Source of the DNA: Zopfochytrium polystomum
Lineage: Eukaryota; Chytridiomycota; Chytridiomycetes; Chytridiales; Chytridiaceae
Assembly: GCA_025765615.1 (NCBI GenBank)
Contig: JAIVFJ010000206.1
Span: 48,501 to 112,500 of the forward strand
Direction: 5' to 3'
DNA length: 64,000 nucleotides
A model generated the notes under the pieces. That model was given only the letters and a program-made list of their open reading frames with translations, was not told the DNA's origin and searched no databases. Both the position numbers and the translations under genes were made by a program. Shown here piece after piece: positions 59,700 to 64,000 of this stretch. How positions within the stretch are numbered: position 1 is the first letter of the stretch; the number at the start of each line of letters is the position of its first letter.

Positions 59700-60707
59700 G
59701 CAACGGACACAAATTCAACCTGGGCCTCAGCATCGGCGGATGGACTTGGTCAAAGCACTTTTCCTCCGCCGTCCTGACGCACGAAGCGCGCGCCGCGTTC
59801 GTGGCCACCGTGCTGCGCATCTTTGACACGTACCCGGGCGTCTTCAACCGCGTCGACCTGGACTGGGAGCACATTTCGCCGCCGGGCAAGAACTACGGGG
59901 AGGCCGGCAACGAGGTGCGCGCCGAGGACCCGGCCAACTTTGCCGCGTTCCTCCGGCTGCTGAGAGAGACGCTCGACGCGACCGGACGCCACCACTTTGA
60001 GATTTCCGCGTGCGTCGTCGCCGACCCCGAAAAGATGGTCGCGCTGCCGATTCAGGCCATGGTGCAGTATTTGACGACGTTGAATGTGATGACGGTGAGC
60101 CTCGTGCTGTTCCCCTTTTTTTGTTTGCTTATTCTTATTCTTATAATTCATTATAATTTTTAATTTATTTTCGTTTTTCGCTTCTTAAAAACAGTACGAC
60201 TTTGCGTCGTCCGCGTGGGGACCGACGCCGACGGCGCACAACTCGAACCTGCGCTCGACGCCGTACGCGCGGCTGTCGGTGACGCTCGCGGTGGACCACC
60301 TGCTCTCGCTGGGGGTGCCCGCCAACAAGATTGTGATTGGCGCGGTGCTGTACTCGCGCGGGTTCGCCAACACGGACGGGATCGGGCACCCCTCGCACGG
60401 GCGGGTGCCCGGCGGGAGCGGAAACGACGACGGCGGGGTGCTGATGTACTCGGAGCTGCCGCCAGCGGGCGCGGCCGAGCTGTACGACGCCGCGGCGGGC
60501 GCCGGGTACGCGTACGACGCGGTGCGGCGCGTGCTGTGGTCGTACGACACGGTCGAGAGCGCGCGGGAAAAGTGCCGCTTTGTGTGGGAGCGCGGGCTGC
60601 GCGGCGTCATTGTGTGGGAGTCGAGCGGCGACGTACGCGACTGGAACAGCCCGCGCTCCGTGCTCAGGGCGCTGAGCGACGGGCTGCGCGAGCCGCCTGC
60701 GCCCTAG
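58952..60707 (+). CDS. GH18 chitinase, with a one-base frame break (four exons)
   Basis: Exons 58952-59077, 59312-59563, 59701-60094 and 60195-60707; about 427 residues. GH18 hallmarks: LIVYHVNW (strand 1), LSDVNYAFFDL, FNLGLSIGGWTWS (SxGG), FNRVDLDWEHISPPG, which retains the catalytic Glu of DxxDxDxE though the first Asp is Asn, VMTYDFASSAWG, VIGAVLYSRGFAN and GVIVWESSGD. It should hydrolyse chitin. In exon 2 the frame fails at 59501, where one extra T in GACTTCGTGG shifts the following stretch (WNDPPGRFYGNFGQF); this is a sequencing error or a recent mutation. No signal peptide is visible at 58952, odd for a chitinase. Intron 3 is packed with (GTTT)n and (CA)n microsatellites. Confidence 0.85.
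59580..59698. repeat. (GTTT)n and (CA)n microsatellites inside a chitinase intron
   Basis: Thirteen or so TTTG units followed by about 22 CA units fill almost the whole intron from 59564 to 59700. Confidence 0.95.
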
Positions 60708-60902
60708 GTGGCCCTTACCCCGGATGGGGGGAGGGCGGCGGGTGGACTTGGGGTGTGTTCTTGTGTTTGGGGGGGTGTCCTCCCCTTCGCGCACAAAAGG
60801 AATTGTCTCTGCCCAACAGCAACTTGAACAACAACAACAACAACAACAACAATTGCTCTGCGCAGCACAAAAACAAAACCCCGACCCGTTCAATTCGCCC
60901 AT

Positions 60903-63900
60903 ATGCTTCCCGCACCCGCACCCGCACCTCGCACCACCACCACCGACAACAACGCACGGGCCACGCCCCTCGCAGCAGCGCCCGCCGCGTCGTCGTCGTC
61001 GTCGTCGACGCCCTCCTCCTCCTCGGCGCCCGCGACGCCCGACTTTTGCACGGCGCCGTCGTCGCTGCGCGCCAGCTCCAAGTCGCAGTCGACCGCGGGC
61101 AGCGGTGGCGGCGGTTCGGCGCGGGCAGTAGTCGCAGCCGGCTGGGCGCAGCCCGCGACCGCTTCGAGTGCGGCGGCGGCGACGGGGACAAAACTCGCGG
61201 CGGCGGCGGCGGACGACGGCGGCAGCGGCGGGGCGGAGGATGGCGCGACCGGCGGCGGTCGTGGCGGCGGGGCGCGGCCGGCGGCGCGGCGGACGGTGGC
61301 GCTGGTGCTCGCGTGCGCGGTGGGCGTGGTGGCGCTCGCGGTGAGCGGGGCGGGTCGTGGCTGCGGCATTGTCGTCGTCGCATCGGGCTTTTTCTTCTTC
61401 TTCTTCTTCTTCCTCGACCTCCCCCTCCGCCGCGGCGGCGGCGGTCGGGCCGGCGGCGGCGGTGGAGCGCAGCGGTCGCACGGTGGAGACGGCGGCGATC
61501 GGGGCGTACGAGCTCGCCGGCGGCGGCGGGTCGGGGGTCGCGGCGATCCACGCGGCGGTGGTGCCCGAGACGGCGGAGGGGCGGGCGGCGGCCGCCGCGC
61601 CGGCAAAGGTTGTGTTTATGGAACGGTACGGTTTGGCCTCCTACCACCTCTGCCCTCTTACCCTTTTTCCACCGAATTTGCACATCCCGCGCTGACGACG
61701 CCCTTTTACCTCCAAACCTACCTACAAACACACCCACGCCAGCTGGGACATCCACGGCACCGACGCGCAGCTGCCCGACGGCAGCACGGCGTGGTCCGTT
61801 GAGTACGACACTGCGACCGACACGTACCGCAGCCTGCGCCTCCAAACCAACCTCTTCTGCGCCGGCGGCGCGCTCCTCGCGGACGGGCGCGTGGCGTCGC
61901 TCGGCGGCGCGGGCAACATGTCGGACGCGCGGGTCGGAACCTTGGGCGACGGGCAGCGGTCCGTGCGGACGTTCGGGTCCTGGCCCGGCGCGGACTGGGT
62001 GGAGGCGGTCGCTGGGCTCGCGACGGGGCGGTGGTACCCGAGCGCGGCGAACCTGCCCGACGGGCGGGTGCTGGTGGTCGGCGGGTCGTCGACGGGGGTC
62101 GAGTTCAACGGCGGCGAGACGAATGTCGCGTCGTTTGAGGTGCTCGGCGGAGGAGGAGGGACGCAGCAGCAGCCGACGCCGTTGCAGTTCCTGTGGGACG
62201 CGCTGCCGGCGAATTTGTACCCGGTCACGGCGGTGCTGCCGAGCGGACGCGTGTTTGTGTTTGCAGGGTACAAGGCGATCGCGCTGGAGCCCAGCGGGGG
62301 CGGCGGCGGCGGCGGCGGCGGTGAGTCGGCGGTTGCGTATCGCGAGGTGCCGATCCGGCAGGTCGTGGTGGGGACGGCTGCGACCGCGGGCGGGGGTGTG
62401 GCGGCGTTCGGGTCGGTGGAGGAGGCGGCGGCGTGGACGTGCGTCGCCGAGTCGTCGGCAGAGACGGTGGCGGGGGCGACGGCGACGACGCTGACGGTGC
62501 GGCCGTGCGAGTTCTTGGATCCGGCGGAGGCGAACCTGACGGCGCTGGCGGTGTCGGCGGACTCGTTTGTCGTGTGGCGCGTCGGCGCTGGCGGCGGCGG
62601 CGACGGCGCGCTGGTGTTTGGGAGGCGGTCGGGCCTTTGCTGGGAGCTTGGTGAGGCGCCGCGGATCGGCGACCCTCTGCTGGTGAGCTCGTCGCGAGGC
62701 GCGCGCGACGGCCTGTTTTTTTTTTCTTCTTCCGTCTAAAGGAACTTGCCTCCCACCCTCTCTAGTTGGCAAACTGCGACCCTGACAGCAACGGGCAGCT
62801 CTTCAATGTTACCGCATCGACGATCATTGTGCATGTCGGCTCCAATCTATGTGTATCGGCGTCAGACAACTCGAGCCTGATTGCGACGTGGGTGGTCTCA
62901 TTGCAAAGAGTCAGCGCCTAAACCAGCTTTTTTTTTCCCTCTTCTTCGTCCCTTTCTTCCCTTTTCGCACCTCCAGAGACTGTTCCGTCCGCCGCCTCTC
63001 CCAGCAAACTCCCTCGCGGTCCTCGACTCGAAACGCTACTTTGAATACTCCCGCCTGCCCGGAGGGCCCTTCCGGTCGTACCCGTGGACGGGCTCGGGCG
63101 CGCTGCTGCCCTTGGACCCCGCCGACAACTACACGGCGCGCGTCCTCATCTGCGGCGGGTCGATGCTGGACTGCGGCTGGGGCTGCGTGACCAAAGACTG
63201 CCACGACAACTGCCAGAGCCCTGCGGCGACGGCGCTCCAAACGTGCGGGCTCCTCGCGCCGGACGCGCCGTGGTCGTCGCCGTCGACGGGCGGCGGCGGG
63301 AGCGGGCCGCAGGCGTGGGACATGTCGGACACGATGCCGGCGGGCCGGGTCCTCGCGGACCTGGTGCACCTCCCCGACGGGACGCTGCTTCTGATCAACG
63401 GCGCGCACGCGGGGATGGCCGGGACGAACCTGGGGCGCAACGCGTCGCTGGAGGCGTGGCAGTACGCACCGCTCGCGGCCCCCGGGGCTCGGTGGAGGCG
63501 GCTGAACGCGACGACGGTGCCGCGGGTGTACCACTCGACGGCGGTGCTGCTTCCGGACGCGCGGGTGCTCGTGGCCGGGTCTGCGCCGAACGACCCGGGG
63601 TCCTGGGGGGATCCTACCGCGGCGCCGAACGCGTACGCGACGGAGCGGCGGGTCGAGTACTATTATCCGCCGTACCTGACGGGCGGCGGCCGGCGGCCTG
63701 CGGTTGCGGCGGTGTCGGCGATGGACGGGCTAGGGTACGGGTCGGCGGTGCAGGTGCTGGTGGGCAGCGTGGATCCTTCGGTGGTGGTGGCGGGGGGCGT
63801 GGATTTCGCGCTGGTGCAGTCCGGGTTCCGGACGCACTCGACGGGCCACGCGCAGCGGATGGTGTGGCTGGCAAAGACGGCGCTGGAAGTCAGCTCGGCG

Positions 63901-64000
63901 GAGGGCGGGCAGGCGCTGTACGAGGTAGTTACGCCGCCGACGCCGGAGGTTGCGCCGCCGGGGTGGTACATGCTGTTTGCGGTCGCCGCGGGAGTCCCGA
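60903..64000 (+). CDS. AA5 copper radical oxidase (glyoxal/galactose-oxidase-like), membrane-anchored; 3' end beyond window
   Basis: Exons 60903-61340, 61468-61625, 61743-62682, 62766-62891 and 62977 to the window edge. A cytosolic-like Ala/Ser-rich N-terminus leads to one helix (TVALVLACAVGVVALA), suggesting a type II anchor. The oxidase core has every active-site element: Cys in LFCAGGALLADGR and Tyr in GRWYPSAANLPDG (the Cys-Tyr cofactor and ligand), Tyr-His in RVYHSTAVLLPD, and His in FRTHSTGHAQRM. Known activity: oxidation of aldehydes or primary alcohols to yield H2O2. Between propeller parts (about 62430-62890) lies a segment with WTCVAES, LCWELGEA, ANCDPDSNGQLFNV and NLCVSASDNSS, resembling a beta-trefoil lectin (CBM13-like) module. 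The window ends in PPGWYMLFAVAAGVP, near the usual domain end, so little is missing. Confidence 0.87.

Noticed and set aside
60165..62772. Minus-strand frames of 438 and 685 codons opposite the chitinase and oxidase
   Set aside because: Arg/Pro/Ala-rich shadows of GC-rich genes whose catalytic motifs are on the plus strand.

Overview
This window looks like a chromosome segment from a fungus, most likely an early-diverging (chytrid-like) lineage; that placement is inference. Genes are GC-rich and carry many short GT-AG introns, some with a TACTAA-type branch site. The gene set is eukaryotic: a spliceosome-type WD40 protein (STRAP-like), LRRC40, an M1 aminopeptidase, a GH18 chitinase and a copper-radical (glyoxal/galactose) oxidase. 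Intergenic DNA is full of long homopolymers and CT, CA and GTTT microsatellites. I see no tRNA, rRNA or CRISPR array.

Layout. 1-4250: two tandem paralogues for small secreted cysteine-rich proteins; between them lie a decayed giant-virus major-capsid-protein fragment and a hAT transposase fragment. 5031-6563: an intronless PQQ-like beta-propeller gene. 8747-22035: a decayed Ty1/copia element whose gag is split by a second, young copia element (9802-16815) with identical 789-bp LTRs and a TAGCC target duplication. 23156-23995: a cluster of Tc1/mariner-like MITEs, two of them head-to-head inverted. 24230-25649: a multipass membrane protein. 26345-29708 and 29818-32395: a divergent pair, an M1 aminopeptidase with a HEAT-like tail and a mitochondrial HIBCH-fold protein that seems to have lost its catalytic loops. 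33483-34821: STRAP. 34822-38923: gene-poor DNA with an LTR-like unit carrying heat-shock elements.

38924-44622 holds the most unusual locus: two divergently transcribed paralogues, each with an extracellular leucine-rich-repeat domain built almost exactly one repeat per exon, one transmembrane helix and a cytoplasmic SAM domain. They look like cell-surface receptors that signal by SAM oligomerisation rather than through a kinase. Further right are a basic, proline-rich SAP-like protein (46379-48158), LRRC40 (49441-51635), a large disordered coiled-coil protein (52184-56121), a secreted GYGG-repeat cell-surface protein (57634-58203), a GH18 chitinase with one frameshift (58952-60707) and a membrane-anchored AA5 oxidase with an inserted lectin-like segment, cut off by the window edge.

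The last three genes and the cysteine-rich pair suggest cell-wall and extracellular functions. Exon boundaries were derived by hand from splice sites, phase continuity and family similarity; nothing was confirmed by transcripts or database searches.
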